Assembly (NCBI RefSeq): GCF_932274485.2
Contig: NC_065882.2
Span: 54,163,431-54,227,430 of the forward strand
Origin: Patella vulgata
Taxonomy: Eukaryota > Mollusca > Gastropoda > Patellidae
Length of the DNA: 64,000 bases
Direction of reading: 5' to 3'
The notes under the pieces are model-generated. The model worked only from the letters and a program-made list of their open reading frames with translations, had not been told where the DNA came from and did no database searches. A program made the translations under genes and the position numbers. Positions 22,553 through 33,740 of the stretch are shown piece after piece (position 1 is the stretch's first letter; every line of letters begins with the position of its first letter).

Positions 22553-24676
22553 ATATAGGTTTATCACCCTAAGATCTCGGTTCCTTTCGATATTGGCATG
22601 TATCAGACTGTAACTTCATGGATTATGGCCCCTGATTGTACGAAAAATCACGTTTTTAGCTTGTGAACACTGTAGAGGCCACAATTTTTATCCAATTTGG
22701 TTCAAACTTGAAATGTATGCTTATAACCCAAAGATCTCGGTTCCTATGGATATTCGCGCATATCGGACAATAACTTCCTGAATTATGGCCCCTGATTGTA
22801 CGAAAAATCGCGTTTTTAGCTTGTGGACCCTATAGAGGTCATAATTTTTATCCGATTTAAAAAAACGTATTTTATATCACCGTTATACCCTAAGGACGAC
22901 TGAGTTCGAATTTCGTGAAAATCGGCCCAATACTGACAGACAAAATGGCCGCCCTTAGTTCTGAAATAGCGCAAAAATATGGTATATCAAGGTTGTGGAC
23001 CCTATAGAGGTCTCAATTTTTATCTGATTTTGCTGAAACTTGAAATGTATGCTTATAACCCAAAGATCTCGGTTCCTATCGATATTCGCGCATATCGGAA
23101 AGTAACTTCCTGAATTATGGCCCCTGATTGTACGAAAAATCGCATTTTTAGCTTTTTGGCCCTATAGAGGTCATAATTTTTATCCGATTTAAAAAAACGT
23201 ATTATTATATCACCGTTACACCCTAAGGATGGTCGAGTTCGAATTTCGTGAAAATCGGCCCAAAACTGACAGACAAAATGGCCGCCCTTCGTTCTCAGAT
23301 AACGTAATAATATGGTATATCAAGGTTGTGGACCCTGTAGAGGTCACAATTTTTATCCGATTTTGATGAAACTTGAAATGTAAATTTATAACCCAAAGAT
23401 CTCAGTTCCTTTTGATATTCGCGCATCCTGAATTATGGCCCCTGATTGTACGAAAAAACGCGTTTTTAGCTTGTAGACCCTATAGAGGTCATAATTTTTA
23501 TCCGATTTTAAAAATCATATTAATATATGACCGTTACATCCTAAGGATGGTCGAGTTCGAATTTCGTGAAAATCGGCCCAAAACTGACAGACAAAATGGC
23601 CGCCCTTCGTTCTCAGATAACGTAATAATATGGTATATCAAGGTTGTGGACCCTATAGAGGTCACAATTTTTATCCGATTTTGATGAAACTTGAAATGTA
23701 AGTTTATAACCCAAAGATCTCAGTTCCTTTCGATATTCGCGCATCCTGAATTATGGCCCCTGATTGTACGAAAAAACGCGTTTTTAGCTTGTGGACCCTA
23801 TAGAGGTCATAATTTTTATCCGATTTTAAAAATCATATTAATATATGACCGTTACACCTTAAGGACGACTGAGTTCGAATTTCATGAAAATCGGCCCAAA
23901 ACTGACAGACAAAATGGCCGCACTTCGTTCTCAAATAGCGTAAAAATATGGTATATCAAGGTTGTGGACCCTATAGAGGTCATATTTTTTATCCGTTTTC
24001 GTTGAAACTTGAAATGTAAGTTTATAACCCAAGGATCTCGGTTCCTTTCCATATTCCCGCATATCGGAATGTAACTTCCTGAATTATGGCCCCTGATTGT
24101 ACGAAAAATCGCGTTTTTATCTTGTGGACCTTATAGAGGTCATAATTTTTATCCGATTTTGTTGAAACTTGAAATTTAAGTTTATAACCCAAAGATCTCG
24201 GTTCCTGTCGATATTCACATATATCGGACTGTAACTTCCTGAATTATGGCCCCTGATTGTACGAAAAATCGCGTTTTTAGCTTGTGGGCCCTATAGAGGT
24301 CATGATTTTTATCTGATTTAAAAAAACGTATTATTATATCACCGTTACACCCTAAGGATGCCTGAGTTCGAAAGTATCGTGAAAATCGGCCCAAAACTGA
24401 CAGACAAAATGGCCGCCCTTAGTTCTCAAATAGCGTAAAAATATGGTATATCAAGGATGTGGACCCTATAGAGGTCGCAATTTTTATCTGATTTTGTTGA
24501 AACTTGAAATGTAAGTTTATAACCCAAAGATCTCGGTTCCTTTCAATATTTGCGCATATCGAATTGTAATTTTCTGAATTATGGCTCTTGATTGTAGGAA
24601 AAATCACTTCCTTTTTAGCTTGTTCTCTATCCATCTCTCGAAAATGTGGGCGTATCCTGCCTGGCAGCCGCTGGTT
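22553..24676 (-). mobile_element. HPE array, core A, about six dimeric units, 3' end lost
   Basis: The 5' terminus lies on the right (CGAAAATGTGGGCGTATCCT, then GCCTGGCAGCCGCTGGTT ending near 24676). Leftwards are near-regular dimers with a period of 318 bp, measured at GTCACAATTT 23343, 23661 and the matching position 23979. Each dimer is two half-units that both end in GGACCCTATAGAGGTCA and TTTTTATCCGATT. The left edge breaks off in TATAGGTTTATCACCCTAAG without the hairpin. Units are much alike, so the array is younger than those at 3.7 and 15.8 kb. Because 318 is divisible by three, near-identical 103-104 codon frames recur; these are not genes. Confidence 0.9.
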
Positions 24677-25316
24677 TTTTTTACTGTTTATAAGAAGTCA
24701 ATTACTTTTTCTCCACAAAAATGGCAAATTAAATTAAATAAAAAAATAAAACACTTTTAATGAAAAATGATTTTTTTTCCCCCGAATATCGAGGATTAAA
24801 ACAACATGTATGATGTTTTTGCACCAAGAACCCTTTTAAGAAGACCAGGTGACATACCCCTTTAAGTGATAAGGGGGGTGGGGGGTCTATTGAATGGTGA
24901 TTTTATTATTGCAACAAATAATTTATTTTCCACAACTAAGGTATTGTGTTTAAAAATTGTACTGTTAGATGTAGATCTATTTTGACAGTATTGACTCATT
25001 TAAATATTTGGCAACAATGAATTGGTTTTTTGGTATGTAGGCCTATGAGTTAATGTATATATTGTTATTATTGGGTGATCTTCAAAGGGAGATAACTGGA
25101 ATGCAGAGACATTTATTTATCATCACATTTACCGTACATTTTTTGCAAGATCTATGTAAATTAACTGAAGTATTCTGTCAGCTTTTCACAATAATGAAAT
25201 AGGTATTATGTGGTGATATGCAGTGTTAGGTATATGTATTGGACAAATCATCCTGGCCCAGGTAGGCCTATGGCAATGGAGGCATTCTCTCAGCCCCATC
25301 CACTAGTCCAAGTTCA
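24677..25316. other. No gene recognised
   Basis: Short AT-rich spacer between two HPE 5' ends that face outward from it. A G-run lies near 24863-24888. Nothing else was recognised. Confidence 0.4.
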
Positions 25317-26287
25317 AACCAGCGACTGCCAGGCAGGATACGCCCACATTTTCGAGAGATGGACAGAAAACAAGCTAAAACGAAAGTGATTTTTCCTACA
25401 ATCAAGGGCCATAATTCAGGAAATTACAATTCGATATGCGCAAATATCAAAAGGAACCAAGATCTTTGAGTTATAAACTTACATTTCAAGTTTCAACAAA
25501 ATCGGATAAAAATTGTGACCTCTATAGGATCCACAACCTTGATATACCATGTTTTTACGCAATTTGAGAACGAGGGGCGGCCATTTTGTCTGTCAGTCTT
25601 GGGCCGATTTTCACGAAATCCGAACTCAGTCGTCCTTAGGGTGTAACGGTGATATAATAATACATTTTTTTAAATCATTACATTTCAAGTTTCAACAAAA
25701 TCGGATAAAAATTGTGACCTCTATAGGGTCCACAACCTTGATATACCATATTTTTACGCTATTTGAGAACGAACGGTCTGTCAGTTTTGGGACGATTTTC
25801 ACAAAATTCGAACTCAACATTCCTTAGGGTTTAACGGTGATATAATAATATGTTTTTATAAATCGGATAAAAATTATGACCTCTATAGGGTCCACAAGCC
25901 CCAAAACGTGTTTTTACGTACAATCAGGGGCCATAATTCAGGAAGTTATTGTCCGATATGCGCGAATATTGAAAGGAACCGAGATCTTTGGGTTATAAAC
26001 TTACATTTCAAGTTTCAACAAAATCGGATAAAAATTGTGACCTCTACAGTGTTCACAAGCCAAAAACGTGATTTTTCGTACAATCAGGGGCCATAATCCA
26101 TGAAGTTACGGTCCGATAGATGCCAATATCGAAAGGAACCGAGATCTTAGGGTGATAAACCTATATTTCAAGTTTCATTGAAATCGGATAAAAATTGTGA
26201 CCTGTGGACTGTTCACAAACAATTGTTCACGGACGGACAGGGGCGACGACAATATACGTCCACATGAAAATGTGGCCGTACAAAAAA
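25317..26287 (+). mobile_element. HPE element with both ends (core A)
   Basis: The 5' end is AACCAGCGACTGCCAGGCAG followed by GATACGCCCACATTTTCGAG. The core has alternating half-units. The 3' end is GACGGACAGGGGCGACGACA and a hairpin at 26254-26281 (arms ATACGTCCACAT and ATGTGGCCGTAC, loop GAAA), then A6. Units are close to those of the 22.5-24.7 kb array. Confidence 0.88.
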
Positions 26288-27192
26288 GGGTGTTATGGAA
26301 ATCTGACTGACACACATAGTGACAACGGCATCAGTCATCATAGGCCTACTCTAAATTTATATCACCTATATCTACACGCAAACGCGTTTTTGCATACAAT
26401 CAGGGGCCATAATTCATAAAGTTACGGTTCGATATGCGCGAATATCGAGAGGAACCAAGATCTTTGTGTTATAAACTTACATTTCAAGTTTCAACAAAAT
26501 CGGATAAAAATTGTGACCTCTATAGGGTCCACAACCTTGATATACCATATTTTCACGCTATTTGAGAACGAACGGCGGCCATTTTGTCTGTCAGTTTTGG
26601 GCTGATTTTCACGAAATTCGAACTCAACCGTCCTTAGGGTTTAACGGTGATATAATAATACGTTTTTTTAAATCGTATAAAAATTATGATCTCTATAGGG
26701 TCCACAACCCAAAAAACGTGTTTTTACGTACAATCAGGGGCCATAATTCAGGAAGTTATTGTCCGATATGCGCGAAAATCGAAAGGAACCGAGATCGTTG
26801 GGTTATAAACTTAAATTTCAAGTTTCAACAAAATCGGATAAACATTGTGACCTCTACAGTGTTCACAAGCCAAAAACGTGATTTTTCGAACAATCAGGGG
26901 CCATAAACCATGAAGTTACGTTCCGATAGATGCCAATATCGAAAGGAACCGAGATCTTAGGGGGATAAACCTATATTTCAAGTTTCATTGAAATCAGATA
27001 AAAATTGTGACCTGTAGACTGTTCACAAACAATTGTGGACGGACAGACGGACAGGGGCGACGACAATATACGTCCACATGAAAATGTGGCCGTACAAAAA
27101 AGGGTGTTATGGAAATCTGACTGACACACATAGTGACAACGGCATCAGTCATCATAGGCCTACTCTAAATTTATATCACCTATATCTACACG
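25676..27192 (+). repeat. Tandem segmental duplication, offset about 800-814 bp
   Basis: The block from about 25676 to 26385 recurs from about 26476 to 27192. The copied block includes the end of the HPE element, its hairpin (second copy about 27068-27095) and about 100 bp of non-HPE flank beginning GGGTGTTATGGAAATCTGAC and ending ATATCACCTATATCTACACG. The offset is 814 bp at the flank and about 799 bp near the start because of small indels. Copying of unique flank shows duplication of a genomic segment, not two separate insertions. The copies are very similar, so the event is recent. Confidence 0.88.
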
Positions 27193-27193
27193 A

Positions 27194-27520
27194 CCATTTA
27201 TTGTTATACGATACATTACAGCCATTAAAGTAATCCTCAAACACACCAAGCACTTCTCCCTCTCCAAAGCCAAATTCCCGAGTGGAATTTAGCTTACAAG
27301 CTATTCTTGCAGAACTGAGTTTATACTAATACGATACAATTTGATGGTAAATGCAAATTCTTTCGTTTTTCTCCTCTCTTCTCTAGTCTACATGCACGTT
27401 TTTGTTGAGTAGAATATCAGATCATATCAATCATAGCAGCTTTATATTCTATTGTCCTGATACAAGACACCTTCTTTCAGTCTAGTCTGTCATATAGTGG
27501 AGGAATATGGCCCCCAAATT
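27194..27520. other. No gene recognised
   Basis: AT-rich DNA between the duplication and the imperfect hairpin at 27521. No feature was recognised. Confidence 0.4.
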
Positions 27521-27601
27521 GGTAATCTGCTTCCCGAATCCGGTCTCATTTTTTTGCATTTTGGTTTCGGCGGAGAGAGCGGATTCGGCAACGAGATTAC
27601 C
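27521..27601. repeat. Isolated 27-bp-stem imperfect hairpin
   Basis: The left arm starts GGTAATCTGCTTCCCGAATC (27521-27547) and the right arm ends GGCAACGAGATTACC (27575-27601). They pair at 23 of 27 positions around a 27-nt loop. The segment is GC-richer than its surroundings. It could be a tiny inverted-repeat element or an RNA hairpin. A 93-codon plus frame runs through it (27497-27778) and has no recognisable motif. Confidence 0.75.
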
Positions 27602-28430
27602 TGTAGCAGTATGTGTCGCTATGGACAGCTCAGCAACCAAATCAAATATGTCATACGATGCAATTCTGTGAGTCGCTGGCTAGATGTGGAAAGCACAATT
27701 GCCAAAAAAAACCCACATCCAACCTGTGACACATACTCTCTCCTCTACTCCATTTTTATTAGATTTGTGATCGTCTAGTATTGTCTTTGGTTGTATTTGT
27801 AATTCTTTAACTGGTTAGGACATATCTTTAAATGTTTCTTTAACATTTCACGTCCCCAAAATATCGTATGATTAACAAACAAGATGACAGGAACAAAAGT
27901 ACAAGATTCTACAGTTTTATATTAAGCTGGATACATAGGTTACAAGCATAGATTAAAAATTAAGTCATTCTCTTTACCTCTCGATCCTACCAAACTGACT
28001 TTTGCTATCTATAGATCAAAAATTAAGTCATTCTCTTTACCTCTCGATCCTACCAAACTGACTTTTGCTATCTATAATTTGACTGGTCAAACATTACGTA
28101 ATTAATTATAATAATTGGTTACTAAGCCTAATGACAGAGTACTATCCTTAAATGGACAATGGAATGTTCCTCACATGAGTGAAATAGACAATAGAATTTA
28201 TCCTTGGCCTTAGACCCCAATGTCCTGTTATTGGCACAGTATTTCATAACAATTTGATTTGCATTTTAAACAAACTCATACCACAGCTAATATACTGACT
28301 ACAATGGAGAATAATTAGTCAAGGCCATAATATTATTACATACCAAATTGGATTTTAGAAAGTGAAAACTTTCTTAAATTCATGTTTGTGGAGCTCAAAA
28401 ACCTATGAAGGACATTTAAAAAACATATCA
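27602..28430. other. No gene; one 63-bp duplication
   Basis: AT-rich DNA. Apart from the direct duplication at 27952-28077 nothing was recognised. Confidence 0.4.
27952..28077 (+). repeat. 63-bp direct tandem duplication, near identical
   Basis: TAAGTCATTCTCTTTACCTC occurs at 27961 and 28024 and the blocks stay identical through CTTTTGCTATCTATA. The period is exactly 63 bp, with one to two differences at most. This is a recent replication-slippage or repair event in otherwise unique DNA. Confidence 0.92.
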
Positions 28431-29307
28431 AATGTTTTTATACTTATTTGGTGAATTTTCCTTCACAAAATCACCGTCAAATGGCTGCCATATTGGATCA
28501 AGAAAATTGGAAAATTATATTAAATTTGTGTTTTTTGACTCCCAAAACCATATAAAGGACATATTAGAAAGTATATCCAATATATTTATACTTGTTCGGT
28601 TAACTTTCCGCCAAATGGCTGCCATATTGGATTTCCACCACACTGGATTACTGAAATTGCTAAAATATATTGTATCTGCACTTGTCAAGCCCACAAACCC
28701 TATAAAGGATACTTAAATAAAATAAAACCAAGTACGAACAATCTAAACCATTAGACAAAATTCGAAGTCCTAACACATGGTTTATCAAATCTAATTTTTT
28801 AACCTTAGTCGATGAAAAAATGATGTTTTCTGCCATTGTGTGAAGGAAAATAGCCGCCATATTGGATTTTTGAAAATGAAAAATTGTATTTGTGTTTGTC
28901 AAGCCAGTAAACCCTATAACTAGGACATCCTAGAAGGCCTGTTCAAAATGTTTATAATACAATATCGTGAAAAAAATCGAAATTCACTTGAAAATGGCCA
29001 ATCGACGACCGAAAAAATAGTGCTAGGTCAAAAATTTTGCAATTTTATCAAATCTAATTTTTTAACCTTAGTCGATGAAAAAATGATGTTTTCTGCCATT
29101 GTGTGAAGGAAAATAGCCGCCATATTGGATTTTTGAAAATGAAAAATTGTATTTGTGTTTGTCAAGCCAGTAAACCCTATAAAGGACATCCTAGAAGGCC
29201 TGTTCAAAATGTTTATAATACAATATCGTGAAAAAAATCGAAATTCACTTGAAAATGGCCGATCCACGACCGAAAAAATAGTGCTAGGTCAAAAATTTTG
29301 CAAAAAA
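28431..29307 (+). repeat. Repeat S array with recent 263-bp duplication
   Basis: 28782-29044 and 29045-29307 are nearly identical. Both start at TTATCAAATCTAATTTTTTA and end in GGTCAAAAATTTTGCAA. Older diverged units of about 130 bp precede them, marked by ATGGCTGCCATATTGGAT near 28480 and 28616. Parts match 21148 onward in reverse. Minus-strand frames of 79-80 codons appear in both copies only because the copies are identical. Confidence 0.85.
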
Positions 29308-30000
29308 AATGAATTTTTCTGCTCAATTCATTGAGGCAAAAACCCTACACATCTTTTCGATATATTTTATCCCATCCCTAAAGTGATCTCTGTGTATGAA
29401 ATATGTTAAGTTTTTGTATGTTTGATAACTATGTTTACGTTATATCCTTTGTAAAGAACCACAGAGATCTCAACATTAAATATTCAGCACTCTAGAAAAT
29501 GATTATTATTATGTTCACATTGGCAGGATTAGACGATAAAAGATAAAAATTAGTTCAATTATTTGAATGTATTGTCAACCTTTTTGAGTCACTGCTTTAG
29601 ATTAATCGCTTCTCATCAAAATTGAGTCATTCTAATCTGGTGCAGGAATTATATCACATGCCTGTTTGTCCCAGTTTATGCCTATCAACATCTCTGTTCA
29701 CAAGCACCAAGTTTATTGGTTCACATTGTGAACACAACTGTTAGCTAGATTCTTCCTTTCTCCTTGAAATTGGGCCATTCTAGCCTGGTCAGGTCCTGTC
29801 CAAGTATCTTCCCACTGTCTACCGGGTCCCAGTTTCCCATAAGCAGTCTTAGCCTATTAACAACATAGTAATGGCTTAATTGGATATGAGAAGAGGGATA
29901 GAAACACTCACTTGACAAGGTGACTAAAGCTGGACAGGCTGATACATCAGCGTGTGTACTGGATCAAACAAAAGATACCGGTGGGGTAGAGGAATAAAAT
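29308..30000. other. No gene recognised
   Basis: AT-rich unique DNA between repeat S and the complete HPE element. No element or exon was recognised. Confidence 0.4.
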
Positions 30001-31487
30001 AACCAGCGGCTGCCAGGCAGGATGCACCCACATTTTGCAAGAGATGGATAGAGAACAAGCTAAAAACAAAAGTAATTTTTTGTACAATCAGGGGCAATAA
30101 TCCAGAAAGTTATGGCCTGAAATGTGCAAATATCAAAAAGGACTGAGATCATTGGGATATAAAGATATGTTTTATGTTTCATCAAAATCGGATAAAAATT
30201 GTGACCTCTAGAGGGTCCACAACCTTCATATTACACACTTCTACACAATTTGCGTACAAAGAGCGGCCATTTTGTCGGGCAGTTTCATTTCGATTTTCCC
30301 AAAATTCGAATTCAACCTTCATTATGGTGGAATGGTGATGTGTTTAAACGGTTTTTAAAATCGAAAAAAAATGTGGCCTCTAGAGGGTCCACAACATTGA
30401 TTTACCAGATGTTTACACTATTTGCGTACAAGGGGCGGCCATTTTGTTCGGCAGTTTTGGTCCGATTTTCACGAAATTCGAACTCATCAATATATTCGAT
30501 AATAATTGTAACCTCTAGACGTACCACAAGCTAAAAACGCAGTTTTTCGTACAATCAGAGGCCATAATTCAGGAAGTTACAATTCAATATGCACAAATAT
30601 TGAAAGGAACTGGGGTCGATGGGTTATAAACATGCATTTCAATTTTCATCAAAATCAGATCAAAATTGTAGACTCTAGAAGGTCCACAACTTTGATATAC
30701 CAGATGTTTACACTATTTGCGTACGAAATGTGGCCATTTTGTCCGGCAGTTTTGGTCTGATTTTCATGAAATTCAAACTCAAACAAAATTACAGTCATAT
30801 ATTCGAATGGTTTTTTCAATCGGATAATAATTGTGACTTCTAGAGAGACCCACAAGCTAAAAACGCGATTTTTCCTACAATCAGGGGCCATAATTCAGGA
30901 AGTTATGATTCAATTTGTACGAAAATCGACAGGAACTAAGCTATTTGGGTTATCAACATGCATTTCAAAATCTGATGAAAATTGTGACCTCCAGAAGGTC
31001 CACAACCCTGATATTTTGACACGATTTGAGAATGAGGGGCGGCCATTTTGTCCATCAGTTTCGGTCCTATTTTTATGAAATTCGAACTTAACAATCCTTA
31101 GGGTGTAACAGTGATATTTTCATACGTTTTGTTACATTGGATAATAATTGTGACCTCAAGAGGGACCCACAAGCTAAAAAAGCGATTTTTCGTACAATCG
31201 GGAGCCATAATTCAGGAAGTTACAATTCGATATATGTACGAAAATTGACAGGACCCAAGATATTTGGGTTATAAACATGCATTTCAAGTTTCATCAAAAT
31301 CAGATGAAAATTGTGACCTCCAGAGGGTCCACAACCCAGATACACAATTCGAACTCAACCATCGATAGGGTGTAACGGTGATATATTCAAACGTATTTTT
31401 AAATCGGATAAAAATTGTGACCTCTATAGGGCCCACAAGCTAATAATGACAATATACGTTAACATGAAAATGTGGGCGTATAAAAAT
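30001..31487 (+). mobile_element. HPE element with both ends, core A, about 1.49 kb
   Basis: The 5' end is AACCAGCGGCTGCCAGGCAG (30001-30020), then GATGCACCCACATTTTGCAA. Core A half-units follow, more diverged than in the 22.5-27 kb copies. The 3' hairpin lies at 31454-31481 (arms ATACGTTAACAT and ATGTGGGCGTAT, loop GAAA), then AAAAATG. This is the best single reference for the HPE layout. No coding potential is seen, so it must rely on proteins from elsewhere. Flanks do not show a clear target duplication; both are A/T-rich. Confidence 0.88.
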
Positions 31488-32289
31488 GAATTTTGGAATC
31501 CCTGCTCAACATGTGGCATAAGAGACTTGGTAGTAGCGAAGATTTATTAAATGGTAACGTTTCGGGTTGTGATAGTACCCTTTTTCATATACCTTAATTG
31601 TGACTTGAATACATCACCAAACTTTGCGAGGTTGGGGACCTTAGTTTCATCGTCATGATAATTATCAAATTCATAACTATCAGATGAAATTGATAAATAA
31701 TCTATTAAAAGGCTTGTATTTTATATCAAAAATCCCAGCACATTCATAAATGTAATTGATTGTGGGAACAAATTAAATATGTGTTTTAGAATTGCTTCCG
31801 CCGACCCTTGAATTAATAGAATAGATGAAAATTTCAGTGTAGATATTTGATTTTTATACAAAAGATCTGATTATAGTCAAAATGAAAAAAATAATCATTT
31901 GTATAGCAAGGAAAATATACAAATTACTCTTTATCAAGATAAACGATTGAATGATAAATAAAGTTCATTTTATGTAATAAAATGTGTGTATATTCAATTG
32001 TATGTCTAATACAAAGGAAAAATCAATATTAACCACAACAGGCAGAAATTGACCGGCAAGAATCAAATCTATTACCGAGGTCATGTCTGAAGTCAACAAT
32101 TCAATTACCTATATGCTCCAAGACAGGGTTTATATATGCAATCATTTCTTTAAACTCTTGACTGCTTTACATCATACGATACAATAAGAGTTCTTCAGCA
32201 AGATGCTATTTATTATACAATAAATATGTTGGGATGATGTACTGAACACAATAAGCATGACAAAATATGTAAAACTTATCCATACAGTG
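31488..32289. other. No gene recognised
   Basis: AT-rich spacer between two HPE loci, with no motif or repeat recognised. Confidence 0.4.
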
Positions 32290-33226
32290 ACCAGCGGTTG
32301 CCTGGCCAGATACACCCACATTTTGCAAGAGATGGACAGAGAAGAAGCTATGGTCCTATATGCACGAATATCGAAAGGAACCAAGTTCTTTTGGATATAA
32401 TATATATTTTAAGTTTGATCAAGATTGGATGAAAATTTCTAGAGGTCCACAGTCTTGGTACTACATACATTTACACTACTTGCGTACAAGTAGGAGCCAT
32501 TTTGTCAAGCAGTTTTGATCCAATTTTCACAAGATTTGAACTCAATAATCATTAGTGTGTAATGGTCATATATTTAACCAGGTTTTTTAAATCAGATAAA
32601 AATTGTGACCTCTAAAGGTTCTACAAGCTAAAAAACGTGATTTTTTGTACAATTTAGGGGCCATAATCCTGGAAGTTACAGTCCGATATGCGCAAATATC
32701 AACAGGAATCATCAAAATCAATAATTTTGTCCATCAGTTTTGGTTGGATTTTTACAAAATTTGAATTTAACCTTTATTTTGGTGTAACAGTGATATATTT
32801 AAACAGTTTTTAATATTGAAAACAAATTGTGACTTCTAGAGGGTCCACAAGCTAAAAACAAACATTTTTCAAACAATCAGGGGCCATAATCCAGGAATTT
32901 ACGTTCCAATATGCGTGATTATCAAGAGTAACCAAGATCTTCGTGATACAAACATAAATTTAAAGTTTCATCAAAATCGGATCAAAATTCTGACCTCTAG
33001 AGGGTCCATAACCTTGATATGACATACTTTTACACTATTTGCGTTCGAGGAGCGTCCATTTTGTTCGGCAGTTTCAGTTCAATTTTGACAAAATTCGACC
33101 TCAACCATATTTATGGTGCAAGGTGATATACTTGAACATTTTTTTTTTATGGGATAAAAATTGTGTCCTTTAGAGCGACAACAAGCTAAAAACATGAAGT
33201 TTCTTACAATCAGGGGCAATAATCCA
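32290..33226 (+). mobile_element. HPE locus, core A, 3' end cut next to SINE-B
   Basis: The 5' terminus is ACCAGCGGTTGCCTGGCCAG then ATACACCCACATTTTGCAAG. Diverged half-units follow. It stops in CAATCAGGGGCAATAATCCA where a SINE-B tail begins, so the SINE sits at the break. The rest of the element is not found beyond the SINE and MITE. Confidence 0.8.
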
Positions 33227-33227
33227 T

Positions 33228-33449
33228 CTCTGGGGTTTAACATCCACTAGACACAAACTAGGTCATTTTGGGACTAACACATGGTTCAACTTTATTTCAA
33301 TAATTCGCATGTGCGTATGGATCTTTAGCAGTGAGAGGAAACTGGAGGACCAAGAGAAAACCCACAATGTTGGACAGGCGACCATGCCAGTTGACTCATT
33401 GACAGACCTTAAGATACAACGTTCACGCGCTAACCATTCAGCCAAAAAT
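33228..33449 (-). repeat. SINE-B copy, box B region deleted
   Basis: The reversed tail CTGGGGTTTAACATCCACTA is followed by the family body (ACTAGGTCATTTTGGGACTA, GAGGAAACTGGAGGACC, GAGAAAACCCACAATGTTGG). The head retains a box A match (CCATTCAGCCA on the plus strand). About 35 bp that hold box B in the 56.6 kb copy are missing between GACAGGCGACC and ATGCCAGTTGAC. Minus-strand 60-codon and plus-strand 109-codon frames across it are by-products. Confidence 0.8.
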
Positions 33450-33451
33450 TA

Positions 33452-33738
33452 CAGTGTGAACGACAAAAAAAAACAGAATTTTTATCAATTGCTACAAAGG
33501 TCCAGCAAATTTCAGCATCAGTCTGTGTATGATCATTCCCCAAAGTTTCAGTTATCTTGGTGGCTTTGCATAAAAGTCATGTTCCTTCCAAAATATACTC
33601 CTAGACGCCTCCGCGGCATTGGAGGCAAACTTGCATAAGTTGTGCAAAACTGTCAATTACTCGAACACATTCCTCTTTACTTGACCTTTGTAGGATTTAA
33701 TAAAAATTTGATGGGTTCTGTTTTTTTGGGTCACCCTG
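33452..33738. mobile_element. Mariner-like MITE, TA duplication
   Basis: TA borders lie at 33450-33451 and 33739-33740. The left end is CAGTGTGAACGAC with an A-run and CAGAA. The right end, read inward, is CAGGGTGACCC with an A-run and CAGAACCC. CAGGGTG(A/T)CCCAAAA ends with TA duplication are typical of Tc1/mariner non-autonomous elements. Length is 287 bp, with no coding. It abuts the 5' end of SINE-B, whose head it interrupts. Confidence 0.78.
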
Positions 33739-33740
33739 TA

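Noticed and set aside
23373-24005. Two near-identical 103-104 codon frames as a small gene family
   Set aside because: They lie in core A, whose 318-bp period is divisible by three, so the same open frame recurs. The frames read across non-coding half-units.
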